Notes: generated from the sequence alone by a model not told the origin. A stretch of 64,000 bases of DNA from Hyperoplus lanceolatus (GCA_026929865.2 CM049396.1:27918501-27982500), one strand, 5' to 3'. Shown: positions 49,130 to 63,300, numbered from the stretch's first letter. Translations and numbers: made by a program.

Positions 49130-52100
49130 AAACTCAGAACAACAGGAATCACGTCAGTACTTAGCTGCAAATAAACCAAACTACAAAGTGCCACAAGTAA
49201 GTGCTACATGGAGATGTAACAAGTGCCCCAAACAAGGTCTTCACGGCGCCTGTTAAGTTTGAAAAGCCACTGTGTGGGCTAGTGTTTTGTCCAAAATGTG
49301 CCCTTTTTATTTTTTCGCCCCTGCCCAAGTCCACCACTGCATCCACCTGCTTCTGTCGTAGTTTGTGGCAGAATCATGACTCCTTTTTATTATTTCACAT
49401 TCTTAATTGTGTTTTTATGCAATTACTATAAAACTTAAATTGTAGGTTATAAGAGTTAGGTAACTGCACTTGATGTTTTGGCTAGCATCAAGCACATTTC
49501 ACGTTAGCTCATTCTCAAAATGTATGTTTCATAACGAGTATATTGGAATGATCCATCGTCATTGTTATTCATGTGAACAGTATTTCATTTGGTTAAGTGG
49601 TTGTTGTTATGATTAATTAGCCAGGCACTGTTAGCCAATTGCCATGTCTAGTGAGACATCCTAAGTATTTGCTCTCTCTGTGTTCATACCTTGTTTCACC
49701 TTCTCCGAAGTAAGAATCAAATGGACAGACTTTTACACTGTCCAAGGAGTCTTAGTACAAAGGTGTTTACCACCAAGGCACTTCAATGTTGAGCAAGACT
49801 TAAATGTCTGTCCTTTCAAGTGGGTCCATGTAGCATTGATGACGTTTGCTAAAACTCTGCAATGAATGAGTTACTGGACTGTCCAAATTGTTTTTTTTTC
49901 GCCTCTTGGATGGTTTGTCAAAAGCATCTAAACTAAAAGCAACCATGTAGCCTTATTCTTCAATTGATCTCGATCAATTTACCTTCAAGTGTGACAGAAC
50001 CTTTTTATTGGAAAAGTATGGTTGCCATAGTTCTATCTGTCCTTTGCATCTTGTGCAACAACTGGTAAGATAAGAGGCTGGTGCTGACTATGCATCATCA
50101 GAGAATCAGACACGTTCATTGCATACTTTCTCCTTTTATAGAGCTATGATTCAATTGCTGACATATTAAGCACTTTCTCCTATCTACATCAATGTTACCT
50201 CTAACTTTTCTGCTGCTGATCTCATCTTGCTGGTCCCATCCTGCAGCACAATATCACTACACCAGATAAATACACCTCTATGCTGCTCCTTCTTCTCCCC
50301 CTATCTCTGTTTTACACACACACAAACAAGTAGCCTACACCTGCGCACATGCCACGGATAAAAACAAACTGCTTGTTTAAACAAGCGCTGCTCTTTTGTT
50401 CCCTGCCATGAGAAGGGTCAGGAGGAAGGTTGGCAGGAGATAGTGTGTGTCCAATGGATCGCTGCTCGGGAGTCAATTAACTGGGGGTCTTTGCAAATGA
50501 ACAGAACAAGGGTGCAATCAGCTCCAATCTTCTTCTAAACCCTGTCCTCCTTACTCATTTATTAAAGCATGCCGGTAAATTGACTGCTCTGGACTTTAAT
50601 GGCATGAATCTTAAGTGGCGGAGGGGTTGGAGACTGTTAAGAAATGCGCGGGGCCCGGCACTTTCAGATGAGGCAGATTATAACAGTAAAGAGAGAGGGT
50701 GTGGAGAAGAGATAGAGATGCATTGGACTATAATAGTGCTCAGACTGAAATTAGTTTTCTGGGCATGGTCTGCTTAGATAACTTCCTCTCCGTCGCTACA
50801 TCGCATCAGTATTGGCATTATGAGACGGGGCAGAGTGCGTTACAAGCGGTTTTAATTAATTAGCTTCCCGTTTGCCACAAACACAGCTTCAGTCACTCCG
50901 CACCACTGCCCCCAAACACTAATCCATGAAATCCATGCCGACAATCCTCTCAAGGCTGTCCTCTTCCCTTAACTTTCCATTCCCCCTCCCCCCCACCCAT
51001 TTCACACGTGGAAATCCACTGGTGACACATTAGGTCAAAAATGATTTCCCTAGAGTGATTTTCCGGCCCCTCCTCTTCCTCCTCATGTGCGTGGATCAAT
51101 AAGTTCACTGCAGCATTCACTACCCACAGTTTACCAAACAGCTCTCACTCCTGTACTCTACCTATACATTTATGCATTACCAACCTACTGCACTGTATAT
51201 GTAATGAAGTGCCCCTGGGCAAGGCTGGATACCGTCTGATGCTCTTCCTGTGTATTTAAGCCAGGGGAACTCTAAATAGATATCTTAATATACATAACAG
51301 AGCACGTCATTAAGGATAACTTTCAGACAATTTTCCTCCACTTTCCCTCACTCACCTCCAATACAGTGATAAATGCATCATAACTGAACGGTGCTTTATC
51401 GGCATCTTGTCTGAAATTGATCTATATCAGACCGGACTCTGTTTCCGGCAGAGACAAAGTGACTGCTGCGGCCTTGTTGTTTTTCGTCCATTTAATCTGT
51501 GTAGAAAATGGACTGGTGAGAGGAGGTGAGAACGCAGGGAAATTACTTTTCACGAGCATCCACTATACATCAATGAGCTTTCAAAATTGGACTGCCAAAT
51601 TTGCGCCTGTTGAAATGATGAAATGTAGTTTAACAGCCTTTGTAAAATGGCTCTCAAAGCCTAAAACAATGAATGTCTGACCCCCACCACTGTCCACCAG
51701 CTGTGACATTAGAAGTGCGTAAAACTTTCAAATAAAATATGTCTGCCATGTTCCTTCTATATTTCATTTCGCCGGTGTTCCTTTCAGTGAGCAGTGCAAT
51801 AAAAGTTTGAATCATTTTTAAAGGCCTGTAAATCGAATCTGTGGATTGGACACAAAGGGGAAAAGTGGAAGAAAGGGCACAGTCATCAGCAGACTGCTAG
51901 ATATTGGAAGTTCCTCTTACAGCAAGGCGCAGGGATTCAGTCAATGTCAGCCAGCACAATGGAGCTGGATCTCGACGGGAAAACTCGCCGTTTCTCTGTT
52001 TCATTGTTATGTGGTTCAGCACATGTTCTTATTCTACTCATGTTCTCATGCCCAAAGAAACTGAGGTCGCCTCTGTCATATAACAGGCATGCCTGTCATG

Positions 52101-52540
52101 TGGTGGCCTCATGTTTTATCTGAAATTGTTACCCTATTATTGGCCCTATGTTAAAAAAATAAAAATAAACAAATATAAAGTACCAATCAGTGTTTGGAAT
52201 TTACAATGGGGACAGTCTGAGACTGAAGTTAAAGTGCTGAAAAAATAACTGATAAAAAGGCATCTTGAAACTTCACAACTGGTGTGTTTCTAACAGACAT
52301 TGTTAATGGCAGTAGGCCAAACTGATGCCAACTAAATTATTTTGAAGTTTATTTTTAAAATAATCTTTCATATTTGAAAAATAGCTAACTAAAGTTAGAC
52401 AGAATGAATATTATTGTTAACAACTGAAATGTTAAAGATGGCAGCAATAAAGGCCAGAGTTGCCAAATATGTTTTAATATAAGATGATATTTGTTGTTTT
52501 GCTGCTTGTTGCTACACAATGCCAACCCTACCATGCTCTT
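49130..52540. other. Flanking DNA, no element recognised
   Basis: I see no coding exon, RNA gene or transposon end. Open frames (for example 49680-49865 and 51417-51680) lack splice or homology support. Confidence 0.4.
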
Positions 52541-52543
52541 TAG

Positions 52544-52811
52544 GGCGGCAGTGGCGAAGTGGGTAGGGAGTTCGCCTCTGGAGTGCAGTGTCGGAGGTTC
52601 GATTCCCCGACTACCCACATGTCGAAGTGTCCCTGGGCAAGACACTGAACCCCAAATTGCTCCTGATGGTTCAGACAGCGCCTTGCATGGCAGCTACTGC
52701 CATCGGTGTTTGAGTGTATGTATAAAATGTGTATTGTGAAGCGCCTTGTGACCCTGGTCTGTGAAGGGCGCTATATAAATAAAGCTTACTTACTTACTTA
52801 CTTACTTACTT
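52544..52811 (+). mobile_element. tRNA-derived SINE with (CTTA)n tail
   Basis: A box TGGCGAAGTGGG (52552-52563) and a perfect B box GGTTCGATTCC (52596-52606) form an RNA polymerase III promoter. The body has GTGTCCCTGGGCAAGACACTGAACCCC, shared with the SINE at 9 kb, then GGGCGCTATATAAATAAAG and (CTTA)n at 52785-52811. It looks nearly complete. Confidence 0.85.
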
Positions 52812-55500
52812 TACTGTGTTCAGTAAAGTCTGTTTTGCTTGTAACTTGTGTACATCAATAGACATAAACTGATTACATTCAAACTCTATCAGTGATAACT
52901 CAAGCATGTCTAATCTTAAAAGTGGATGCACAATTGTGGGAGCAGAAAAGAGTCACGAAGAGCAGTGAATAAAGGAACAGCAGACTGTGGGGCGGCCGCA
53001 AATGGAGAAAAATGGAAAATAACAAGAGAAAGCATCCGTAGAATTGGATAGGAAAACTTTTGAATTGCTTTGATTGTTAAACTTTAAACTGTGTTTACAG
53101 TTTAAATCTGTCAGTAAAAAGTAATGCAATCAACAATGTATTCAACAAAATATATCAGTGTCTAAATGAAGCCACTGAATTGTTGAATGTTCCCAAATAT
53201 TAGTTTATCATATACAGTATATCACAATAAAGATGAAGTATCAAGACAATGTAAAACTAAGCTGCCTTAGCAGGATCTCTGTTTACTTCAGCAGAAAGAT
53301 CCAAGCTTACATTTTAGAAGGTTCTATCACTCAAAGGTTCTCTCACCCAAATTCTTAGAAGCCTTACATGTGATAGGACTTTTAGATATATTTACACTCG
53401 GTTTCGTTATTTTGAGAAATAAAAAGGGATCTCAGTTATTTTCCTAGTGTAATTTGGTGTTTCACTAAGGGGATTGTCTCAGCATGAAGCCAGGCTCATT
53501 CCCGTAGTGGAACACCGAACAACGTTATCAAAGAACTAGGGATTACATCAACTTAACCAAAGTTCTGCTATCTGGAATGTAAAAACGTTGACGCTCTATA
53601 TATCAAAACCATTCAGGATGCAGATACAGAACCGGATAATTCCACAGAAAATGTCAAATAAATGTCACAAATTCTTAACATTGTATATCTTTGCCTATTT
53701 CAACACTCCAACAAGAGGGGAGGGTTAAAAAGTTTGGTGTGTGTATGTTTGTGTTCATCGCCTCTTTCACGTCACATAAGGCTTGTTAAACAGTACGTCA
53801 AGCAACGCTGCAGAAACATCCACACCTATTGAGCTTGCCTGTGTTAGACCCTTGTACAAGAACACCCACAGGATCTATCTATCTGTTACTGCTGCTCCCT
53901 GATGAGCTGTGCTTCCCCAATAAAGAATTCACGTCGCCCTGCTGACAGCACTGTGCTGCAGCGCGCCCTGATCAAAAAGAGCTACCGCCATTCTAATAGC
54001 CACATCTCATTGCATTATATTTCACACCGTAAATATGGCATCAACCTGTCAAGGTCCAGTGAAATTTAGGACGCTGAGCTGGCAGCCCCCCCCTTTTTTT
54101 TTTTTTTTAACCCAGCCGGAGATTTTTCCAATGTATAAACAGAACGAAGTAATAGATTTATGCACACATCATATAGAGAATATGTAAGGCACTAAGCAGC
54201 AGGATCATGAGGCTGACATTCTTTATTGACGTGTCTACACATGTAAACATGCCGTTGGCGCTGACACACTTACAAGGTGTAAAACAATTACATGTCTATA
54301 ATTCAAATATTTTCAGGATTTTTTAAATATACGATGACAAGGACATATGGCCTTAAAGAATGCATATCATACTGTGCGGCTGTTGCCTTTGATCAGTTGG
54401 CATAGGCAGCTTTGTTGTATTTCCAGGAAAAGGATTTGAAGGAATGTATCTTCCTACACCCCAAAGCACACTCGTCTTAGCCTTGCTTTAGTGACAGGCC
54501 AAAAAATCTTTCTTCTGTCTTTTTCTGTGCCATCATCAGTTGAGTCATAGCAGATATCAAGGGCATAAGCAGTTGACCAGGTAATCCCACTTCAAGCTCC
54601 ATTCGGAGGATTGTGCAGACAAATTGTGCAATAGTCTTGGAGAAATTCAGCTCCGAAGGAATCCAGCTGGTCCTCTGACAGCTTGGCTGACACTTCTCTT
54701 TATTGTCTGAAGGATGGTGTTGTTAGGGTTCATTTACTGGTCGGGACATAATACCCAAAGACAGGGACAGTTCTCTGTAGGGTCATGTTTAATATTACCA
54801 TTAATCTGAGTTTTCCTACTTAGGAACACTAACCATGCATGTTTTAGGCATTTGCAAAAATGTGCTTGTGAAAGATTCTCCAATTGAAATATTCAAACCG
54901 TGGCAGTGAGGATATAATGATTTTTAAATTGAGCGGAAATCAGGCGATGCTATCCTTTTAATGAAGGCCATGAGGAAAGCAATTCTGTAATGTGGCATTC
55001 GGGCCGGAAAAAAGGGAATGATGCAGAGAGAGCTCAGTCAAGTGTCCTGCATGCACTTTGTGGGAGTCTGGTTCAACGCAGTGCTTTAAATATAATCTAG
55101 TATGGAAATAAATAAGACTGAGACAGAAACATTTCTTTGGTGGATTTTTTGGTAATTAAGCAATTGCTCTATCTTCTATTTAATAACAGTGTCTATCAAT
55201 ACAAGGAATGAGCCCGGATCCGCATATAAATTTGGTAATAATGAGACAGACACAGATATTTTTCATTTTGCGAATATGCTCGTAATTATCCGTAAGAAAA
55301 TGTAATTACATTATGCACTCCATGGTTGCGTGCGCATTGCATAACGGCTCCACAGCGGTTTTGCTCTGTGCTTCCTCATAACTCGGACCGAACACGCATC
55401 TGGTGGAATGCACTACAGGTCGAGTCACCGTCATCCCCTGCACACCCTTCAGTTCTTTAAAACCTCTGCGACGTATACATCAAACTGCCTTCCTTTAATC
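52812..55500. other. Flanking DNA with one C/T homopolymer pair
   Basis: The only notable feature is C9 followed by T16 near 54087-54110. No exon or transposon end was recognised. Confidence 0.4.
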
Positions 55501-55509
55501 TAATATTCA

Positions 55510-55690
55510 CTTGATCATGTTACATGTCATTTAGCAGACCCTTTTTTTTATCAAATGCCACTTACAACTGAAGGTCGGTAGTTAGCATTAATTGTCTTGC
55601 CAAAGGACCTTCACTGGACTGGCTCCACCCTGACCGGGAATCGAACCCTGTTTTCCTGTACTAAAGTCAGTGATACATCTGATCCCTTAT
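55510..55690 (-). mobile_element. tRNA-derived SINE, partial, minus strand
   Basis: The minus strand has B box GGTTCGATTCC (plus 55637-55647), then TTGGCAAGACAATT, and ends GTCTGCTAAATGACATGTAACATG. This is the fish SINE type with a GGATAAAAGCGTCTGCTAAATGA-like 3' end, here with several changes. The A-box side is poorly preserved. Confidence 0.6.
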
Positions 55691-56034
55691 ATTGTACAAT
55701 ACTTGCTGCAAAAAACCTTTTGGTATAAGCTACACCCAATTGCTTTTTTCCCTGGAAACAGATACAAATAACTGTGTTGCTTTGAACAGATACATACAGA
55801 AAATGACATACAGTATCTCACAAAAGTGAGTACACCCCTCACATTTCTTCACATTTTTCTTTATATCTTTCCATGGGACAACACTAAATAAATGACACTT
55901 TGATACAATGTAAAGTAGTCAGTGTACAGCTTGTATAACAGTGTAAATTTACTGTCCCCTCAAAATAACTCGACACACAGCCATTAATGTCTAAACTGCT
56001 GGCAACAAAAGTGAGTACACCCCTTAGAAAAAAT

Positions 56035-56364
56035 TTACAAATTGGGCCTAAAGTGTAAATATTTTGTGTGACCACCATTATTTTCTAGCACGGCCTTAAC
56101 CCTCTTGGGCATGTAGTTCACTAGAGCTTCACAGGTTGCAACTGGAACCCTCTTCCACCCATTTATGACAGCATCACAGAGCTGGTGGATATTAAAGACC
56201 TTGCGCTCCTCCACCTTCCGTTTGAGGATGCCCCAAAGATGCTCAATAGGGTTTAGGTCTGGAGACAGGCTTGGCCAGGCCATAACCTTTACCCTCAGCT
56301 TTTTTAGCAAGCCACTGGTCGTCTTGGAGGTGTGTTTGGGGTCGTTATCATGTTGCAATACCAC
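56035..56364 (-). pseudogene. Tc1-like transposase C-terminal half (left arm)
   Basis: A 109-codon frame contains QHDNDPKHTS (second catalytic Asp) and LSPDLNPIEHLWGILKR (catalytic Glu of the DD34E triad), ending near KYLHFRPNL. The first catalytic Asp and the N-terminal DNA-binding domains are absent because the arm is an inverted partial copy. This copy is better preserved than that on the right arm, suggesting the two were not copied from each other recently or diverged under different hits. Confidence 0.85.
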
Positions 56365-56399
56365 CCTGCGGCCCAGTTTACGAAGGTTGAGTGCACATG

Positions 56400-57200
56400 G
56401 TCAGCGTCGTACACAGAGGTTGGCTTTGGAAAATAGACGTATGAGTGCTGCCAGCATTGCTGAAGGGCTTGAAGGGGTGGGGGTCAACCTGTCAGTGCTC
56501 AGACCATACGCCACACTCTGCATCATACTGGTCTGCATGGCTGTCATCCCAGAAGGAAGCCTATTCTAAAGATGATGCACAAGAAACCCCACAAAAAGTT
56601 TGCTGAAGACAAACAGACTACGGACATGGATTACTGCAACCATGTCCTGTAGTCTGATGAGACCAAGATACATTTATTTGGTTCAGATGGTGTTAAGAGT
56701 ATGGAGCGGCAACCAGGTGAGGAGTACAAAGACAAGTGTGTCTTGCCTAGAGTCAAGCATGGTGGTTGGAGTGTCATGGTCTGGGGCTGCATGAGTGCTG
56801 CCAGCACTGGGGATCTACAGTTCATTGAATTCTAACATGTACTGTGACATACTGAAGCAGAGCATGATCCCCTCCCTTCATAAACTGGGCGCAGGGCAGT
56901 ACTGCAACATGATAACGACCCCAAACACCCCTCCGAACGACCACTGGCTTGCTAAAGAAGCTGAGGGTAAAGGTTATGGACTGGCCAAGCATGTCTCCAG
57001 TCTTAAACCCTATTGAGCATCTTTGGGGCATCCTAAAACGGGAGATGGAGGGCGCAAGGACTCTAATGTCCACCAGCTCCTTGATGTCGTCTGAATGGGT
57101 GGAAGAGGATTCCAGTTGCAACCTGGGAAGCTCTAGTGAACTACATGCCCAAGAGGGTTAAGGCAGTGCTAGAAAATAATGATGGCAAAACAAAATATTG
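56400..57200 (+). pseudogene. Tc1-like transposase, broken copy (loop and right arm)
   Basis: Plus-strand fragments in order: TQRLALENRRMSAASIAEGLEGV (helix-turn-helix region, about 56410-56480), SDETKIHLFGSDGV with the first catalytic Asp just after an in-frame TAG (56650-56652), GWSVMVWGCMSAAS, then HDNDPKH and LNPIEHLWGILKR. Several frameshifts and stops separate them, so no active enzyme is made. Confidence 0.85.
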
Positions 57201-57448
57201 ACACTTTGGGCCCAATTTGGACATTTTTTCTTAGGGGTGTACTCACTTTTGTTGCCAGCAGTTTAGACATTAATGGCTGAGTGTCGAGTTATTTTGAGGG
57301 GACAGTAAATTTACACTGTTATACAAGCTGTACACTGACTACTTGACATTGTATCAAAGTGTAATTTATTCAGTGTTGTCGCATGGAAAGATATAATGAA
57401 ATATTTGAAGAAATGTTAGGGGTGTACTCACTTTTGTGAGATACTGTA

Positions 57449-59930
57449 TCTGCACACCCCTTATCAATCCTATCACCACCATTGAAATTTGTTAGATCAA
57501 AAACACATATATCTAAACTTTTTTGTCCCCATAACTGTCCCTGCTGCATATTCATTATTTTCACTAAACCTGTATCATGCAGTGCTGAGCCAGGAGCCAC
57601 GCTGATTTCATTATTCGCAGAGAGGATATGACAGGCCAAGGAAATGCCACTTTAAGAATCCCATGGGTGCCCATATTCTGCCGCCATGCACCCTGCACAC
57701 TTAATGGAATCTGTGCACTTCTGGTTTCCATATCAGTAGAGCTGAAATGTCAGAGGAGTAATACGGACATCCCCTTCTGGCACTGCAGACTTAATTAAGG
57801 ATCCTGGATCCTGGACACAGTTTATTTCTGACCATGGCGTGTTATTCTATCGCATGGCACTGTTAAAGGTAGCGTAGTTTCGACGAGAGTTAGATAAGAA
57901 GATACCCCTCTCATATCTGCATGTTAAATATAAGGCTCCACCTACAAGCACAAAGACTGGACATGGGGGCTAATAGCTAGCCTGGCTGTCCAAAGGCAAC
58001 AAAATGTCGCACAAAGTTGCTGCCTGATATAACAAAAAAAAAAAATCAAAATGCATGAGTCGTCTCTTCATGCCTTCCGTGCACACCCTGCTTGTGGTTC
58101 ACATTGTGGCCCTAGGCTGCGGAATATCATTTATAGACTAACCCAATCTCATGCAATCCAATCCCTTTCTGTGTGTTTCAAAGTTGTAGGCTAGGAGAGT
58201 GTTTTAGGTCATTGTCAGGTTTAAATATGAATCGCTGCCGAAAACACAGTATAAACCATTTTAGATGTCAGAGATTTTCACACATTGTTCTGATACATTG
58301 GTGATGCATTGATTTGGAAAAGGCATTTAAATCAGCCAGCACTATTGTTGTTAAATCACAGCTTCAAAGAATAGCTATAGCCTCTTGTTTATGCATGCTG
58401 GCTAACTTTCTCCTTTTTGTGGGACTGGGTTTTAGCCAGGTTTAGTGTTAGGGAGCTAGATGGCTGACCAGCTGCCGGACATTGGCTGCACTGCAGTGAA
58501 AAGCCCAAGGTGTGTATGCCCATAGAGCCGGTTGATGAATTTGCAGCTACATTGATATCCTTAGCCTCATAACTGCCTGTACACTTGAGCTTCTTTTAGC
58601 ATATGGTGGGAGACCAGTAGTATGTCTAACCTAATTGAAGCTTCTGTACATCACCATCACATTTCTATTTCCCTCTAGATTCTGGGTTCACATACACTGG
58701 GTAGCATGTTGGGCCGAATATCTCCACTAACTATAAAATTTAAGTATTTGATGTAGCTCTCTTCAATAAGTGCTCAGCTTTTACTCGCTGTTGTTAAGCT
58801 TCCAGTGTCCAATCAAAGCAAGTCCGTTTAAGAAATTGCACTATAGGCCACAAATTAACCCCAAATACTGAAAGCTATAACTATATCTTAAAACATATTG
58901 CTGCTAATTTAATAGAGGTTTGGATGAACTACTACCCAAGCCTCTCTTGATAAAAAGATATATTTGAAAAGACATACAAAACAGAGCCCTTTGTCCTCAG
59001 GCACACCAGACTATGACTGGAGCCAATGCACCTAATACTGTTTTTCATTACTTTCTGATTTGGATTGAATGATGCCCATGCAGTTCTGACTATTGACTGA
59101 CAAGCCGGGGGGTTTCTAAGAGCTTTGACAAACAGTCAGATATAAGTGGAAATAATCCATGCTGGCCACATTGAGGGTAGTGTCCATTTATATACATGAA
59201 GGTCAGTCAATCGATAGTTGGTATTAAAACAAGAAACACAAGGTGATGCTTTGTCAGATCAATGTGCCGGCAATCTATCCCTGAGACTCCACTAAAGTTC
59301 TGACCTTTTTCAGTTTGATTCTAAATATTATTGGATTGGTGCCCCTTTTATTCCACCCTGTTTTTAGCTCTTAGCGTTTTTTTCTCTGTAAGCATCATTT
59401 TTAAAATTAAACTGAATGCATAAAATATTTGCTAAATGCATATTGAACGTGCTTAAACATTCACATTAAAACAAACGGATAACAATCCAGATGAACTACG
59501 GTTACAGGAAAGTAGATTCATTATGCATGAGTATTCCATGTCGCTGTTAAAAAGGCATTATGAATATGCTAGAAACTAAAGTTCATGTTAGATGTCACAG
59601 CAAAAAGGATTATTGTTTATGTTGTCTTTATTTTCATGCCAAGGAGAGGGCTTTTGTTTATGACAGCAGAGTGAAGTGGACAGCTCTCCTCCAATTGTCA
59701 CTTTATGACGCAGTTGGAGTTCAGCGCCACGTGACCAAACACCGTCTCCAGAGGCCTTGTAGCTAACCTTTACATTTCTGCTTGTGTCCTAGCTAAGCTG
59801 GAACACGTTGGCCTTGTGCACTGTCTTTGCATCTCTAGTATTATGGTCTTCCAGCTGTGAATAGAGGATCTGTTTGATTTGCTGCTTGGAGAACCCTCCT
59901 GAGACTTGTCTTGTGAGACAGTCTTGTGAG
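57449..59930. other. Flanking DNA, no element recognised
   Basis: I see no exon, RNA gene or transposon end in this stretch. Confidence 0.4.
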
Positions 59931-59939
59931 ATCTTAAAT

Positions 59940-60330
59940 TGACAAAGAGTCCAATTACTGCAAGTTATACAAAACGCTGCTGCCAAGGTTATCCCAAGAG
60001 TAGCAACCACATCACACCAATCATTCAAACCCTTCCCTGGTTACTTATGAGTTTTTAGAATTTATTTTAAGATTGTACTACTCATTTATAAAGCCTTGAT
60101 TTGTCAACCGTCTGTCTGTGATCTGCTATAACTCCCTATGAGCCTGATCGCTGTGTGATATCCCAGCAGGTAGAGCCCTAAAATATTCCAAATACTCGAC
60201 CCATCACTGACGTTGACTGCGCCATTGCTCTGCGGGCCCCTCTGGAACTCCCTGCCTCAGGCAACATGTCTATCCTCATTTAAATAAATTCTTCAAACTT
60301 ACCATTAACATATATGACTCTTTCTTTGCT
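59940..60330 (+). pseudogene. LINE 3'-end remnant (L2/Rex1-type reverse transcriptase C-terminus)
   Basis: Translation in shifting frames gives LLQVIQNAAAKVIPRV, then FRIYFKIVLLIYKAL, matching the widespread LQ..QNAAAR.. and ..F+I.LL.+KAL motifs found C-terminal of RT in L2/Rex1-type LINEs. A later segment, CTCTGGAACTCCCTGCC, fits the LWNSLP motif. Stops and shifts are frequent. Confidence 0.7.
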
Positions 60331-63300
60331 TGATGCTTTAACCTGTAATTGGTTGACTTGTTTTATCCTGGTATATAATTTGTGTTTTGGATGTTATATA
60401 CTTGTATTCTTTGTTTTCACTGTAAATCAAAGGGTAAGTTATGTTTTGAAAGGTGCTTCATTAATTACGTTATTATTATAAATTGACTAGTGACATATTT
60501 ATGAACCTAAAGCCTGAACCTATGAGTCACAAAAACAAGCCCACTGTAGCGGTCTTTACTCTTGGGTCATTCAGGCTTAATGTATCTTTTAATATACTTA
60601 TTGTGATGTAGCAACCTGCAGGTCTTTGTCTACCTGTGCTGCATAGCAATGCATCAAATGCACACACTTTTGTAAAGCAGATAGAAGGCCTGCCTTCCTC
60701 AGGGCCGCTACATACATTGCCAGATAGATATTCAAATTTCCTAGTGGAGTTCTCAATCAAATGCTCATTAAGTTGTTCTAAGGGCCCCATGGCTTGTAGT
60801 TGATAGAAGTGTTATGTTGTGAATACCTCATGTAAATGGCCAGTAAGTAACCTGGAAAGGTGAAGAGAGGTCTTGAAGTTGATGTAAACCCCAGGTGTAA
60901 TGCCTGGAGGCGCGATAATGCCCCTGTTTGTTTTTCTCTCTACCACTGCAGTAAGCTAAACATTGACTGGCACTATCTAAGCCCCTGGCGATTATCTGAC
61001 GTGCCAGAGGGCTTCACGCTGCAAAAACTAATTAGTTTCATTAACTTGCACTCAAGATAAAAAACAATTGCTTTCATGTAATTGAAATGCTGATTTTCCT
61101 ATCCCTGAGCTCTCCCTTCACCGATGCCTTGTCTCGTTCTTCAGCGGCTGCTTCACCTGTACCCCGACTCCTGTGTACTTGGGCTTGATCTCGCCATCAC
61201 CCGTCTCTTAGCCTTTTCCTCTAATCAATTCTGTAATACACTAACACATCATCAGTTATGTGGGCTCCGGTGTGTGCTTATTTCTGTGGTGTCCCATTCC
61301 ATTCAGTGTTCTGAGCAGCAGTGTGCTAGTGCTTGCTAAATAGACTCACAGTATTAGATACACATTCCTGTAAAGCATATAACAAAGAACCCTTGGTCAT
61401 CATGGCCAGGCTTGTACAGACCCCACAGGAGTCTGCGTGCTTTTTTCTCTTGTGCTGACAAAAGAAAATGGATTTTTTAATACTTTAATTATAGTGCGAT
61501 AAACTTTTGCTTGTGGTGTTTCAGCTTAGCTGTCCATAGGGAGAGCCTGCCACTCAAACAGTCCCCACGTATGATGCCGTTCTCTTCTTATATCACTGTT
61601 AAATTACCATTGTGTTCATTAATCAGCAATGGATCAGCATTTCCTGTGTATAAATAGGGTAGACGGCTAATTGAATCAATGACCATGTTATTCTCATGTT
61701 ATTAGATCATGTATGATCAAATGTAATTATCGTCACCATTATCGTCGCCCGTCAACACCCCCTGCTAGCAACTCCATCACTAATCAGCATCATCATTACC
61801 ATCTTCATAATGAACGTCAATAAAAAGTTGCCGGATCCGCAGCAGCAACAGAAACAACATGGTAGCTTATGTTGTTAAAAGCCTCTTCATAATCAAACGT
61901 CAATTTTCATTCAACAGGAATTCGACACGCATCTAGTCATGCAGTCAACCAGCTCATGTAGTCACCACGGCAAGAGAGAGAAGAGTCTTGTGTTTAGAAA
62001 AATATGTTGCGCAGCTCTTTCTTTATTGTGTTGCATTCTTCCTCTTAAACAGTGGGCTACACTGTGTCCCACAGCTATGTCACAACCAAGTAAAGGCATA
62101 CTGTAAGCAGTGGTGACCAGATCTAGGGTTACCGTACCCTGACGAACTGAACCGAACACTGTGGAAACTATATAAGTACAGCCTCAGAGCTATTAGCATG
62201 GCTCTTGTGATCACTGATTAGAACCAACCAGCTCCCACCTCTTCTCCTGAATTTATATGCTCTCTTTATCCACTCTCTTCTAACAGGAAAGGACATTGTT
62301 CACTATATGGTAACAAATTTGCAGCTTTCTGAACCAAACATCCACAACTCCACTTACACTGCATATATTTGACCCTTTTGCTGCGCTCTTTAGTGCTTTC
62401 GGGCTTCTGGTCTTATTGAACAAAAACAGATGAGGGATGACGTGTGTAATTTTGTTTGGTAGTTTTTGAAAAGGGACACGCACCAGGGTTTGACAGAGAG
62501 AAACAGCAGGAACGGCTTGGGCCTGTTTGCCCTATAAAGAGATATCGGATTTTTTGACCAGAGGGGTCCGTGCCCATCATTAATGACCTTTTCTAACACA
62601 TAGACTGAATGCATTTTATTGAGGCTGCGCTGTCAAACCTCTTGCTAGCCTAGGGATGCTTTGTTCTCTGAAGTGTTAGGGCTGCATAAATCAAAGATTG
62701 AAAATGTTTTGATATCTCGCCTTTTAATAGCAACACAGAAATAAAAGTATAGGCCTGAATAGGAACAAAAACAGCGGCTGTGCTGATTCTGACGTTCAGA
62801 ATGTATAATTGGCCAGTAGCTAGTGGCTATACAAAGTTAAATATGTAAACAGATTATTTTGGTATCTTACAGCTAAAGTGCGTAACTTTTTCATATAAAT
62901 GAATGTCTGTTACATTCAAGCCATTGGATGTATTAGCAGCTTCTTTCAATTTGTAAGATAATAACAAGTTAATAGTCTTCAATACATGCCTTAATAGTAC
63001 ATTGTTCAGATTCCATTGTAGGCATTCTAGGAGGCCAGCTGGAGAATGTTGTACTTGCTATATGTACTGACAGGAAATCTTTCAAACTGCACTCTTATTA
63101 AACTGCATTCAAATGACAACCGTTTCACTGTTCTTTAAGAGTTTGACAAAGGGAGGCACGACTTCTTCAGCTGACAATAAATTAAAAAAGAAAAAGAAAA
63201 AATCTGCGTGGCAAAATTTAAACTTTTGGAGCAGCTTTCATGTGGATTTTGGAAGCCGAGCGTATACCGCAAGTGATTATGTGCCAGGAATGATTATGGG

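Larger units (their letters stand above)
55811..57446. mobile_element. Tc1-like transposon with fold-back structure (inverted arms of about 570 bp)
   Basis: Ends CAGTATCTCACAAAAGTGAG and their complement are flanked by TA (55809-55810, 57447-57448), the Tc1/mariner target. Each end carries the AAAAGTGAGTACACCCC motif twice (about 55823 and 56010 on the left), the IR/DR transposase-site layout. The inverted match does not stop at the normal 210-250-bp ends: 55811-56385 matches 56876-57446, so both arms also contain the 3' half of the transposase gene, pointing outward. The loop (56386-56875) holds the remaining part of one gene copy on the plus strand. Confidence 0.85.

Noticed and set aside
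62875-62970. Possible MITE end (AAAGTGCGTAACTTTTTCATA)
   Set aside because: Resembles a dispersed fish repeat, but no matching inverted end or target duplication was found nearby.
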